A DNA stretch of 64,000 nucleotides from Pseudomonas abieticivorans (GCF_023509015.1 NZ_CP094975.1:2613501-2677500); one strand, 5' to 3'; positions 42,258 through 52,664 are shown, numbered from the stretch's first letter. The notes: generated by a model from the letters alone, not told the origin. Made by a program: numbers and translations.

Positions 42258-43124
42258 TTGAACCTGTTGCAACACATCGCCCAGTCTCGCCATCTGTTAC
42301 GCAAGTCGGAGCTCAAGGTCGCTGACCATGTGCTGCTCGACCCTGCGGCTGTGATGCACAGTTCCATGGCCGACCTGGCCCACAACGTGGGCATCAGTGA
42401 ACCGACCATCGTGCGCTTCTGCCGTGCGATCGGTTGCTCCGGTTTTCAGGACCTGAAACTCAAGCTGGCGCAAAGCCTGGCGGCAGGCGCCAGTTTCGGC
42501 CAGTTCGCGATCCACGAGGATGACTCGGTAGCCGACTACAGCCTGAAGATCTTCGACACCACGTTGCACACGCTGATGGAGGTGCGCGAGCACCTGGACC
42601 CGCATGCATTGCAACGCGCGGTGACGGCCATGGCGGCCGCGCAGCGGGTCGAGTTCTACGGTTTTGGTGCGTCGGGCGCGGTGGCGGCAGATGCCCAGCA
42701 TAAATTCTTCCGCTTGTTGCTGACCGCGGCGGCGTATTCCGACCCACACATGCAGGCAATGTCGGCAGTCACCCTGAAAACCGGTGACGTGGCGATCTGT
42801 ATCTCGCAGTCAGGCCGCTCCAAAGACCTGCTGATCACCGCCAACCTGGTCCGCGAAAGTGGTGCCACGCTGATCACCTTGTGCCCGAGCCAAACGCCGT
42901 TGGCCGAACTGTCCACGGTCAACCTGGCCATCGACGTGCACGAAGACACCGAGATCTATACCCCGCTGACCTCGCGTATTGCCCACCTGGTAGTGATCGA
43001 CGTGCTGGCCATGGGCGTTGCCATGGCCCGCGGCCCAAGCCTGGTCAACCACCTCAAGAGCGTGAAGCGCAGCTTGCGCAGCCTGCGGTTGTCGCCCAAG
43101 TCGATCAAGGCGTTGGACGATTGA
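42258..43124 (+). CDS. MurR/RpiR-family regulator, HexR-like
   Basis: A 288-residue regulator with an N-terminal helix-turn-helix (about 1-78, MADLAHNVGISEPTIVRFCR) and a C-terminal SIS domain (about 110-250, with CISQSGRSKDLL). The layout and motifs are close to HexR, which senses KDPG in glucose catabolism. It is distinct from the classic hexR beside zwf. The matching gene in P. aeruginosa, PA5438, also stands near the pyruvate carboxylase genes. The start is TTG at 42258, because the next in-frame ATG is 32 codons downstream. Confidence 0.85.
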   Translation: MNLLQHIAQSRHLLRKSELKVADHVLLDPAAVMHSSMADLAHNVGISEPTIVRFCRAIGCSGFQDLKLKLAQSLAAGASFGQFAIHEDDSVADYSLKIFDTTLHTLMEVREHLDPHALQRAVTAMAAAQRVEFYGFGASGAVAADAQHKFFRLLLTAAAYSDPHMQAMSAVTLKTGDVAICISQSGRSKDLLITANLVRESGATLITLCPSQTPLAELSTVNLAIDVHEDTEIYTPLTSRIAHLVVIDVLAMGVAMARGPSLVNHLKSVKRSLRSLRLSPKSIKALDD

Positions 43125-43140
43125 AATCGGTGATGCCTGG

Positions 43141-43187
43141 TTCGCGGATAAATCCGCTCCTGCAATAGGAGCGGATTTATCCGCGAA
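43141..43187. repeat. REP element, near-perfect 21-bp palindrome
   Basis: Two 21-base arms (TTCGCGGATAAATCCGCTCC plus T, and the complement) around a 5-base centre GCAAT pair exactly. It lies 17 bases after the regulator gene and is the cleanest copy in the window. Confidence 0.93.
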
Positions 43188-43286
43188 AAACTCACCACGG
43201 TTTAACAGGATATTCATCCGCGCGACCCAAAACCGTCACCGCCAAAGCCCACCCTGAACTCCCGAACTCGAACTGGGAGACAGGCA

Positions 43287-43502
43287 ATGGCTCGTTACTT
43301 CGATGGCTCGCAAGAACCTGGCAACAAACAAAGCAAACGTCAGCAGGAAGATCAGCGGCGCATGGAGTTTCGCCGGGCGATCGAGAGTTACTCCGAGCAG
43401 CGCCGCCTGCTGCAGGAAATTTCCGACTACCCCGATATTCAGGGGATCAACTACTGGGCCGCGCCTGCGGCTGGCCGGAAAAGCGCTCAACCAGCACGCT
43501 GA
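43287..43502 (+). CDS. Small PA3496-type conserved protein
   Basis: A 71-residue, strongly charged protein (NKQSKRQQEDQRRMEFRRAI, SYSEQRRLLQEISDYPD) related to a small pseudomonad family described as putative envelope-integrity proteins (PA3496 type). The function is not established. GGGAGA ahead of the ATG supports translation. Its last 56 bases overlap the 3' end of the convergent pycR gene, an unusual amount for this genome. Confidence 0.7.
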   Translation: MARYFDGSQEPGNKQSKRQQEDQRRMEFRRAIESYSEQRRLLQEISDYPDIQGINYWAAPAAGRKSAQPAR

Positions 43503-44406
43503 TCTGCGCACGTTCGGTGCGAATGAACGCCAGGAATGCCAAGGCCACCGGTGATTGCCGCTTGGCCTTGGCCTGCACGATGCACCAACTGCGGTAAAGC
43601 GGCAGCTCCTCCACTGGCAGCTCCACCAGCGTGCCCATGCTCAGCTCCATGTTCAGCGCATGCCGGGTCAGCATGGCCAGCCCAAGGCCGGCGATCACAC
43701 ATTCACGCTGGGCTTCGGCCGAGGCCACCTCCAGTGTCTGGGTGAAGTGCACGCGTTTGTCCTTGAAGAACTCTTCGCAGGCCTTGCGCGTTCCCGAGCC
43801 TTGCTCGCGGATCAGCAGCGTGTGCGGCTCCAGGTCTTGCAGGCGCAAGCGCTCCAGGGCACACAGCGGGTGACCCGGGGGAGCCACCGCGACAATCGGG
43901 TTGTTCAGGAAGGGCATGAACTCCAGGCCCATGTCCTGAGGCACCATGGACATGATGATCAGGTCGTCACGGTTGTCCGAAAGCCTGCGAATGGCTTGCG
44001 CCCGGTTGACCACGGTCAGGGTCAGGTTGACCTCCGGGTGGAGCTTTTTGAAAGCGGCAAACAGGTGCGGCACGAAATACTTGGCGCTGGACTCCACCGC
44101 CAGCTTCAATTGCCCTTGCAGCGAGCCTTGCATGTCGGACAACTGCATGTCGAAGCTCTCCAGGCGCCCAAAGATATCGCGGCTGGCCCGTTGCAAGGCC
44201 TCGGCGGCCTCGGTGAGGTAGAGTTTTTTGCCCACGTATTCGAATAATGGTTGGCCCACCAACTCTTCCAGCTGACGAATTTGTAGGCTTACGGCGGGTT
44301 GCGTAAGCGACATTTCTTCTGCCGCACGGCTGTAAGAGCGTAAATCACACACCTCGTTAAAGATCTGTAATTGACGCAATGTCATACGCATCAATGACTT
44401 ACGCAT
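43447..44406 (-). CDS. pycR: LysR-family regulator of the pyruvate carboxylase genes
   Basis: A 319-residue LysR-type protein with an N-terminal winged helix (MTLRQLQIFNEVCDLRSYSR, about 8-67) and a periplasmic-binding-type effector domain (about 95-300). Its place, divergent from the pyruvate carboxylase A gene, matches P. aeruginosa PA5437 (pycR). The 187-base intergenic region shared with pycA should hold its binding sites, but no symmetrical T-N11-A site could be confirmed. The 3' end overlaps a small convergent gene by 56 bases. Confidence 0.85.
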   Translation of the reverse strand: MRKSLMRMTLRQLQIFNEVCDLRSYSRAAEEMSLTQPAVSLQIRQLEELVGQPLFEYVGKKLYLTEAAEALQRASRDIFGRLESFDMQLSDMQGSLQGQLKLAVESSAKYFVPHLFAAFKKLHPEVNLTLTVVNRAQAIRRLSDNRDDLIIMSMVPQDMGLEFMPFLNNPIVAVAPPGHPLCALERLRLQDLEPHTLLIREQGSGTRKACEEFFKDKRVHFTQTLEVASAEAQRECVIAGLGLAMLTRHALNMELSMGTLVELPVEELPLYRSWCIVQAKAKRQSPVALAFLAFIRTERAQISVLVERFSGQPQARPSS

Positions 44407-44593
44407 GTATTTGCCCGCCTGCCAGTTATTCGAAAAATCAACTATAAGGTTTAGCTAATGCTGGACCTAACAATTATTGATTTTTGTTTATCGATGATGA
44501 GCGATAGTGTGAATACGCGGCTGGCCAGACACATCTGGTCACGCAACGAACGGCGTAGCCGATTCGATAGGTCCAACGGTCGAGGAAGTCCAA

Positions 44594-46009
<1,416 letters not shown>

Positions 46010-46011
46010 AT

Positions 46012-46094
46012 AGCAGCTGCGAGCTGCAAGTTGAAAGCTGCAAGGTGAAGCAGATCTGCTTTTACCTGCAGCTTGTAGCTTGAAGCTTGCCGCT
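46012..46094. repeat. Intergenic palindrome between pycA and pycB
   Basis: An 83-base imperfect inverted repeat with the 10-base centre GCAGATCTGC (46050-46059). Its left arm is built of repeats like AGCTGCAAGTTGAAAGCTGC and its right arm of GCAGCTTGTAGCTTGAAGCT. It does not resemble the REP units elsewhere in the window. It could form a large hairpin in the pycA-pycB transcript. Confidence 0.75.
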
Positions 46095-46109
46095 CATGAG
46101 GAGATACCA

Positions 46110-47918
46110 ATGTCCAAGAAGATCTTCGTAACCGACACCATCCTGCGCGACGCCCACCAGTCCCTGCTGGCTACCCGCATGCGCACCGAAGACATGCTGC
46201 CGATCTGCGACAAGCTCGACAAGGTCGGCTACTGGTCGCTGGAAGTCTGGGGCGGCGCCACCTTCGATGCTTGCGTGCGCTTCCTCAAAGAAGACCCGTG
46301 GGAGCGCCTGCGCCAACTGCGCGCCGCGCTGCCCAACACACGCCTGCAAATGCTGCTGCGTGGCCAGAACCTGCTGGGCTACCGCCACTACAGCGATGAC
46401 GTGGTCAAAGCCTTTGTTGCCAAGGCGGCGGTCAACGGCATCGACGTGTTCCGTATTTTCGATGCCATGAACGACGTGCGTAACCTTCGCGTGGCCATCG
46501 AGGCGGTAAAGGCTGCCGGCAAGCATGCCCAGGGCACCATCGCCTACACCACCAGCCCGGTGCACACCATCGGCGCGTTCGTGGCCCAGGCCAAGCAAAT
46601 GGAAGCCATGGGTTGCGACTCGGTGGCGATCAAGGACATGGCCGGCCTGCTGACCCCATACGCCACTGGCGAACTGGTCAAGGCGCTGAAAGCCGAGCAG
46701 TCGCTGCCGGTGTTCATCCACTCACACGACACCGCTGGCCTTGCCGCCATGTGCCAGCTCAAGGCTGTCGAAAACGGCGCCGACCATATCGACACGGCAA
46801 TCTCCAGTTTTGCCTGGGGCACCAGCCACCCAGGTACCGAGTCGATGGTCGCCGCCCTTAAAGGCAGCGAGTTCGACACCGGCCTGAGCCTGGAATTGCT
46901 GCAGGAAATCGGCCTGTACTTCTATGCCGTGCGCAAGAAGTACCACCAGTTCGAAAGCGAATTCACCGCCGTCGATACCCGCGTGCAGGTGAACCAGGTG
47001 CCAGGCGGGATGATTTCCAACCTGGCCAACCAGCTCAAGGAGCAGGGCGCACTGAACCGTATGGGCGAAGTGTTGGCCGAGATCCCGCGCGTGCGTGAAG
47101 ACCTGGGCTTCCCGCCACTGGTGACACCGACCTCGCAAATCGTCGGCACCCAGGCATTTTTCAACGTGCTGGCCGGCGAGCGCTACAAAACCATCACCAA
47201 CGAAGTGAAGCTGTACCTGCAAGGCGGCTACGGCAAGGCACCAGGCACGGTCAACGAGAAGTTGCGGCGCCAGGCCATCGGCAGCGAAGAAGTCATCGAC
47301 GTGCGCCCGGCTGACCTGCTCAAGCCGGAAATGACCAAGCTGCGCGCTGAAATCGGCACCTTGGCCAAGTCCGAAGAAGACGTGCTGACCTATGCCATGT
47401 TCCCGGACATCGGGCGCAAGTTCCTGGAAGAGCGTGCGGCCGGCACCTTGACCCCGGAAGTACTGCTGCCAATTCCCGAGGCGGGCGGCGTGAGCTCGGC
47501 CGGCGGCGAAGGCGTGCCTACCGAGTTCGTCATCGACGTGCACGGCGAGACCTACCGCGTCGATATTACCGGCGTGGGCGTGAAGGCCGAAGGCAAGCGC
47601 CACTTCTACCTGTCCATCGACGGCATGCCGGAAGAAGTGGTGTTCGAACCGCTCAACGAATTCGTCGGTGGCGGCAGCAGCAAGCGCAAGCAGGCCACTG
47701 CGCCAGGCCACGTGAGCACCACCATGCCGGGCAACATCGTCGACGTGCTGGTCAAGGAAGGCGACACCGTCAAAGCCGGCCAGGCCGTGTTGATCACCGA
47801 AGCGATGAAGATGGAGACCGAAGTGCAATCGGCCATTGCCGGCAAGGTCACCGCCATTCACGTGGCCAAGGGCGACCGGGTCAACCCGGGTGAAATTCTG
47901 ATTGAAATCGAGGGCTGA
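46110..47918 (+). CDS. pycB: Pyruvate carboxylase subunit B / oxaloacetate-decarboxylase alpha-type
   Basis: The 602-residue subunit transfers CO2 from carboxybiotin to pyruvate. The carboxyltransferase barrel comes first (KIFVTDTILRDAHQSLLATR, DTAGLAAMCQL), then a linker, then the biotinyl domain. Biotin is attached to Lys567 in EAMKMET. AGGAGATACCA precedes the ATG at 46110. The fusion of a pyruvate carboxylase B function with a biotinyl domain is normal in pseudomonads. A terminator follows. Confidence 0.95.
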   Translation: MSKKIFVTDTILRDAHQSLLATRMRTEDMLPICDKLDKVGYWSLEVWGGATFDACVRFLKEDPWERLRQLRAALPNTRLQMLLRGQNLLGYRHYSDDVVKAFVAKAAVNGIDVFRIFDAMNDVRNLRVAIEAVKAAGKHAQGTIAYTTSPVHTIGAFVAQAKQMEAMGCDSVAIKDMAGLLTPYATGELVKALKAEQSLPVFIHSHDTAGLAAMCQLKAVENGADHIDTAISSFAWGTSHPGTESMVAALKGSEFDTGLSLELLQEIGLYFYAVRKKYHQFESEFTAVDTRVQVNQVPGGMISNLANQLKEQGALNRMGEVLAEIPRVREDLGFPPLVTPTSQIVGTQAFFNVLAGERYKTITNEVKLYLQGGYGKAPGTVNEKLRRQAIGSEEVIDVRPADLLKPEMTKLRAEIGTLAKSEEDVLTYAMFPDIGRKFLEERAAGTLTPEVLLPIPEAGGVSSAGGEGVPTEFVIDVHGETYRVDITGVGVKAEGKRHFYLSIDGMPEEVVFEPLNEFVGGGSSKRKQATAPGHVSTTMPGNIVDVLVKEGDTVKAGQAVLITEAMKMETEVQSAIAGKVTAIHVAKGDRVNPGEILIEIEG

Positions 47919-47948
47919 TTAGCCGCCTTCGACACAACGTTTAACCTC

Positions 47949-47975
47949 GGGGGGGCTTCGGCCTCCCTTTTTTTT
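47949..47975 (+). terminator. Rho-independent terminator of the pyc genes
   Basis: GGGGGC-TTCG-GCCTCC forms a stem with a UUCG tetraloop, followed by eight or more T, 31 bases after the pycB stop. Confidence 0.93.
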
Positions 47976-47996
47976 GCCTGGGGTTTGGGGTGAGTC

Positions 47997-48052
47997 CTTC
48001 GCGGATAAATCCGCTCCTACAAGCCATGTAGGCGCAGATTTATCCGCGAAGG
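47997..48052. repeat. REP element between pycB and the autotransporter gene
   Basis: CTTCGCGGATAAATCCGCTC pairs with the complementary TATCCGCGAAG across about 34 bases (imperfect arms). It is between two convergent genes. Confidence 0.85.
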
Positions 48053-48057
48053 GGTCC

Positions 48058-50949
48058 TCAAAACCTGAACTGATATTGCCCTATTACCGCATGATTTTGG
48101 CTATTACTGCCCATCTCCCCGCTATACCCCAACCCGACGCTTTGCCGTGCGGTCAGCCCTACATCCACTCCGGCCTCGACCAGCAGACTGTCCCGGTCCA
48201 GCGCCGTACCCTGCACGCTGAAGGCACTGCCACCCTGCAGAAACGCCTGCCGGGTGGTGCTGTCGACATCGCCATAAGTGTGCCGCCAGCCCAGGCTCAT
48301 GCGCGGGGTCAGGCTGATGCCGTTGTCCAGTTGGCTCAGGTGGGCAAGGCGCACGCCCAAGGTGCTGCTGAAGTTGTCCTGGGTGGTGGCATCCACCTGC
48401 AATGCTGCGGCGCCGCCTTTTTCGCTGTAGCGGTCGCGGTGGTAGCGCTGGTAACCAAGGTTGGCGAATGGCTCGGCGCTGAGGCGGCCGCGGCCCAAGC
48501 TGTAGCCCAGTTCGGCAAAGGCCTGCTGGCTGTTGGCGTCGTAGTCGCCGCGTGGTGTGTCCGTGAAACCATTGAAGGCCACTTCACGTTTACTGTCGCC
48601 ATCGTGGGTGCTGTAAGCCGCGCCCAGTCGCAGGGCGTATGGGCCGCTCAAGCGTTGTGCGTAGGCGCCCAGGTGCCAGCTGTCTACCGAGCCGTCGACG
48701 CCGGTGGTGTCCAGATCGGTTTTGGAATAGCCGCCCAATACGCCAATCCGCCAGTCGCTGGTGGCTGCCCAGTCGGCGCCAAGCACGCTGCCGCGCGTGC
48801 GTTGGGTGAGCGCGCTGCCGCCGTTTGCACCGTCGAGCTTGCCATAGCTGCCCAGCGCCTGAACCCAAACGCGCGATTGTGCATTCGGGTCATTGAGGTT
48901 GCGGGCGCTGTCGGGCACGCCATTGGAGGCCAGCACCGGGCCTTCCTTGGCGTTGAGCCCCACCAGCAGGCTGCTGCCGCTACCCATCTGTTGCATGGCC
49001 GCGAGCATGGTGCTGCCTACTTGGGCCGCGCCAGTCAACGTGGCAGCGCCCAGGCTCGCGGTGCTGTTGCCCGACAGTTGCTCGATAGCGGCGCCTGCGG
49101 TCGCGGTGGTGGTATTGAGCAAGGCGTTGTACAGGGCGCCTTGGCTCAGGCCCGCCAGGCTGCTGGCGGCATTGGCGCCATTAGCGGTGCTGGCGTAGCT
49201 GGCGAAGGCAATGTCGTTGCGATCGTATTCCAGGTCGACCTGGGTCGGCGTATAGCTTAGCGTTGGGGTCAGGAAGGCATAGTCGCTGGTCACCTTGGCG
49301 AAGGTGCCATTCACGCTACCGGCCTGCAGTACGGCGTAGTGGTTTTGCCAGGGGTACTCGCCTGGGCTTGGATTGATCGCCAGCGTTGCGCCATTGAGGT
49401 TTGCAGTGCCGGTGACCTGCACCGGCGTGCTGCTGCCATCGGCGCTGACGGCAAAGGCCAGGGTGGCGCCGCTCGCGAGGGTCAGGTTACCGACCCGTCC
49501 GCCTCCGGCATACACGCCGCCGCTATCGACGGTCAGGGTGCCGGCAATACTGCCCTGGTTGATCAGCTTGGCCCCGCTGGCCACTTCGCCGCCGTCGCTG
49601 AAGTCGCCCAGTCCGGTAAGGGTCCAGGTGCCTTGGCTGACGTTCAGCCACTCGAAATTTTGGCTGGCGCCAAAGCTGCCACCCCGCGCATCGTCGAGGA
49701 TCACACTGTCGTAGCCGCTGCCACCGTCCACCAGGCCGTCGAAGCGGCTGCCGCTGCGCAGGATCAAGGTGTCGTTGCCGCCACCCAGGCTCAGGGCCAG
49801 GCCATTGCTGCCACTGATCAAGCCGTCGTTGACCACGGTGTCGGCGTACTCGCCCACGAACTTCACGCCAAAGCCAGCCAGGCCCTGGATGGTGCCGTGG
49901 TTTTCCAAATAGGTGGCCGCCACCCCTGGGCCATCGCTGCCGTCGTCGACCAGGATGGCGTTATTGGCGCCGCTGATCAGCGCACCGCTGGCGTTGAGAA
50001 TATAGCCGCCACCCATGGCAATCCCTTCGCTGCCATTGGCAAAGCCGTTTTTATCCACACCGCCGGCGCCGGTCCCCTGGATCACGCCATAGTTTTCCAC
50101 ATGGCCGACACCATCGATGTCCACGCCGTCCCCATCGCCGTTGGTTTTCAGGCCCGAGTAGGCGCCGGTGATGGTGCCGTGGTTATACACCGTGCCATCG
50201 CCATCCGAGCCGAAGCCTGAGCCATTGCGCCCGGTCAGGGTGCCGTAGTTGTAGAGCGTGGCGCCCAAATCGGTGGTGATGCCGTGGCGGCCACCGCTGA
50301 TATCGCCGTAGTTGTACACCGTCACGCCGGTTGCGGAGTCGATGTCCACGCCGTCGTATTTCTGGTCGTCGGTGAGCGAGTCACCTGTGGATATCTTGCC
50401 GTAGTTGTAGAGCGTCGCGTTGCCGCCGGTCTTGATACCGTCGCTGGCGTCGCCGCGGATCAGCGCGCCAGCACGGTTGTAAATGGTGGTGGTCACGCCG
50501 GCACTGCGCACTGCGTCCAGGTCAATGCCTTGGCCAGTACTGGAGCGGATCGTGCCGCTGTTGTCGATCAGGATGCTGCCGCTGGCGAAATTGCTGTTGA
50601 TGCGCAGGGCGTCGTCATATCCCAGTATCGACGCGCCGCTGCGGTTGGTGATTGAGTAATTGCGCGCCTGCGTTATGTCGCCGCTGCTGTCGATGGCCCG
50701 CCCGCCACTGGACTGGATCGTGCCGGCGTTATCCACCACCACGCCGGCGTCACTGGTGGCGTCTTTCAAGCTCACGGCCTTGCTGGCGTTGGTGATGCTG
50801 CCGGTCGACGTCACCGTCAATGCCGTCGCACCGCTCAGGGTTTGGCTGGCCGTAGTGGCAGTGCTGATGACAATGGGCGCGGCGCTGGCCAGGCCGCTGC
50901 CGCCAAGCAAGGCGAAGGTCAGGGCGAGACGATTTTGCGCAGGGGGCAT
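48058..50949 (-). CDS. Autotransporter (type V secretion) with beta-solenoid passenger
   Basis: A 963-residue outer-membrane autotransporter. It has an N-terminal signal peptide (about 1-24), followed by a repetitive passenger (about 25-450) in which short YNYG- and NHGTI-type units recur about every 20 residues, as in pertactin-like beta-helices. Next come a linker and a C-terminal beta-barrel (about 700-963) that ends in the classic aromatic YQFRF. The passenger is rich in Asp, Gly, Thr and Ser. It has no recognisable protease, adhesin or enzyme motif, so the surface function is unknown. An exact DnaA nonamer falls inside the gene at 50051-50059. Confidence 0.9.
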   Translation of the reverse strand: MPPAQNRLALTFALLGGSGLASAAPIVISTATTASQTLSGATALTVTSTGSITNASKAVSLKDATSDAGVVVDNAGTIQSSGGRAIDSSGDITQARNYSITNRSGASILGYDDALRINSNFASGSILIDNSGTIRSSTGQGIDLDAVRSAGVTTTIYNRAGALIRGDASDGIKTGGNATLYNYGKISTGDSLTDDQKYDGVDIDSATGVTVYNYGDISGGRHGITTDLGATLYNYGTLTGRNGSGFGSDGDGTVYNHGTITGAYSGLKTNGDGDGVDIDGVGHVENYGVIQGTGAGGVDKNGFANGSEGIAMGGGYILNASGALISGANNAILVDDGSDGPGVAATYLENHGTIQGLAGFGVKFVGEYADTVVNDGLISGSNGLALSLGGGNDTLILRSGSRFDGLVDGGSGYDSVILDDARGGSFGASQNFEWLNVSQGTWTLTGLGDFSDGGEVASGAKLINQGSIAGTLTVDSGGVYAGGGRVGNLTLASGATLAFAVSADGSSTPVQVTGTANLNGATLAINPSPGEYPWQNHYAVLQAGSVNGTFAKVTSDYAFLTPTLSYTPTQVDLEYDRNDIAFASYASTANGANAASSLAGLSQGALYNALLNTTTATAGAAIEQLSGNSTASLGAATLTGAAQVGSTMLAAMQQMGSGSSLLVGLNAKEGPVLASNGVPDSARNLNDPNAQSRVWVQALGSYGKLDGANGGSALTQRTRGSVLGADWAATSDWRIGVLGGYSKTDLDTTGVDGSVDSWHLGAYAQRLSGPYALRLGAAYSTHDGDSKREVAFNGFTDTPRGDYDANSQQAFAELGYSLGRGRLSAEPFANLGYQRYHRDRYSEKGGAAALQVDATTQDNFSSTLGVRLAHLSQLDNGISLTPRMSLGWRHTYGDVDSTTRQAFLQGGSAFSVQGTALDRDSLLVEAGVDVGLTARQSVGLGYSGEMGSNSQNHAVIGQYQFRF

Positions 50950-51012
50950 AAGGACGGCCTTGTTCTTATTGAAAGGGCCGTCCTGTATAGCGAAGGGTTC
51001 TTACAGAATTAT

Positions 51013-51846
51013 TTAACGTTGCTGCGAGTAGGCTTTGCCGTAGTGCTTTTCCAGGCGCGATTGCAGCAATTCCAGGCCGATCGACATGATCCAGTAAATG
51101 ATTGCAGCCGTTGTCAGCATCTCGATGTAGCGATAACTGGAGCGGCCATAGCTCTGCGCCAGGAACATCACTTCCCACACACCCATCACCGAGATCAGTG
51201 AAGAGTCCTTGAGCATCGAGATAAATTGGTTGGTGGTGGGTGGGATGATGGTGCGCATCGCCTGGGGCAGGGTAATGCGCCAGAAGATCACTGCCGGGCG
51301 CAGGCCCAGGGCGCGTGCCGCCTCGCCTTGGCCGGGGGCTACGCCGATGATGCCGGAGCGGAAGATCTCGCTCAGGTAGGCGCCATAGTTCAGCGACAGG
51401 GCGATGATGCCCGCACTGATGGCTCCGGGTACCACGCCCAGTTGCGGCAGCCCCAGGTAGATCAGCAGGATCTGGATCAACAGCGGCGTGCCACGGAAGA
51501 ACGAGGCGTAGAAACTGGCGATGCCAAAGGCCACCGCGCTGCTCGACAAGCGCGCCAACGCAGTGACGAAACCCAGCAGCACCGATGCCACGATCGAGCA
51601 CAGGCACAAAAACAGCGTCAGCGCGGCGCCCTGCAAGAAGCCGTTGGGCGCCAGGTGGTAGCCCACAAGATTTGGCAGCTTGTCCAGGATTACCGAGAAC
51701 TTCAGGTCAAAGCTCAGGAAGAACCCGGCAAACAACACAAACATCGCCGCCCAGGTCAGGTACAGCCGGGTGCGAAAGCCGAAGATGCGCTGCAACAGGG
51801 TTTCGTTTACCGGTTGCGGTGGGCGAGGGGGCTCGAAGGAAGTCAT
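51013..51846 (-). CDS. Amino-acid ABC transporter permease
   Basis: A 277-residue inner-membrane protein with five or six predicted helices and the EAA-type cytoplasmic loop EAARALGLRPAVIFWRITLPQ, which contacts the ATPase. It belongs to the His/Glu/Gln/Arg (HisM/GlnP) permease family. Start and stop codons overlap with the binding-protein gene (ATGA), so the two are translationally coupled. No ATP-binding subunit gene lies in the window. Confidence 0.92.
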   Translation of the reverse strand: MTSFEPPRPPQPVNETLLQRIFGFRTRLYLTWAAMFVLFAGFFLSFDLKFSVILDKLPNLVGYHLAPNGFLQGAALTLFLCLCSIVASVLLGFVTALARLSSSAVAFGIASFYASFFRGTPLLIQILLIYLGLPQLGVVPGAISAGIIALSLNYGAYLSEIFRSGIIGVAPGQGEAARALGLRPAVIFWRITLPQAMRTIIPPTTNQFISMLKDSSLISVMGVWEVMFLAQSYGRSSYRYIEMLTTAAIIYWIMSIGLELLQSRLEKHYGKAYSQQR

Positions 51847-52664
51847 TTACTGATGTCGGCGCCAATCCATTTTTGCGACAGTTTGCTCAGGGTGCCGTCC
51901 TGTCTCAAATCGGCAAATACCTGGCGCACCTTGGCGTCCCACTCGGCATCGCCTTTCTCGATGGCCACCGAATTGGGTTCTTCATACAGCGGCGCGCCGG
52001 CGATCTTGAAGCGCTTGTCCTGGTCCAGCCGTGGCTGTGCAGTCACCAGGTTGGTCAGGATGGCGTCCAGGCGCACGCCGGCGCCAAGGCCCAAGTCCTG
52101 GAAGGCGACGTTGTCGGTGTCGTACGGGGCGATCTGCACGTTGTCGAACGGGTACACCAGGGGGGTGTCTTCCTTGCCCTCGATCACCAGGTTCTTGTTC
52201 AAGTAGCTCTCGTAGCTGGAGGCGCTGGTAAGGCCGACTTTCAGGCCGCTGAGGTCTTTGGCCGAATGGATGCGCTCATCCTTGGCATTGACCACGATGA
52301 CGGCGGGCGAAGCGTAATACTCGACGGGGAAATCGAAGACCTGCGCGCGGGCCTTGCTCGGGGTCATGGAGCAGATGCAGATGTCATAGCGCCCGCTCCA
52401 ATGGCCTGCGGCGATCACGTCCCAGGACGGGGTTTCCAAGCGTAGCTTGACGCCCAGTTTCTGCGCCACGGCCTTGGCCACGTCGACGTCAAAACCATCG
52501 AGCTGGTTCTGATCGTTGAGGAAAGAGAACGGTGGATAACTTTCCATCAGCACGCCGACCAGCTCTTTTTTCTGTTCCACGCGCTGCAGGGTGGCACCCG
52601 CCAGGGCTTGAGTGGATGCGGCCAGCGTGACAAGGCCAATGCCCAGCAAAGTGCGAAGTTTCAA
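51843..52664 (-). CDS. Amino-acid ABC transporter substrate-binding protein
   Basis: A 273-residue periplasmic binding protein of the HisJ/FliY family with a signal peptide ending near ALAGA. It has a first lobe with YPPFSFLNDQNQLDGFDVDV and a second lobe starting near SAKDLSGLKVGLTSASSY. The start is TTG at 52662-52664 and its ribosome-binding site is weak. Divergence from a homocysteine S-methyltransferase suggests that a methionine- or methylated-methionine-like amino acid is the substrate. The ligand cannot be read from the sequence. Confidence 0.9.
   Translation of the reverse strand: MKLRTLLGIGLVTLAASTQALAGATLQRVEQKKELVGVLMESYPPFSFLNDQNQLDGFDVDVAKAVAQKLGVKLRLETPSWDVIAAGHWSGRYDICICSMTPSKARAQVFDFPVEYYASPAVIVVNAKDERIHSAKDLSGLKVGLTSASSYESYLNKNLVIEGKEDTPLVYPFDNVQIAPYDTDNVAFQDLGLGAGVRLDAILTNLVTAQPRLDQDKRFKIAGAPLYEEPNSVAIEKGDAEWDAKVRQVFADLRQDGTLSKLSQKWIGADISK

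Noticed and set aside
49339..50220. 293-codon plus-strand frame inside the autotransporter gene
   Set aside because: Reverse-strand shadow of the repetitive passenger; its Ala/Val/Gly/Asp-rich product follows from the repeats.
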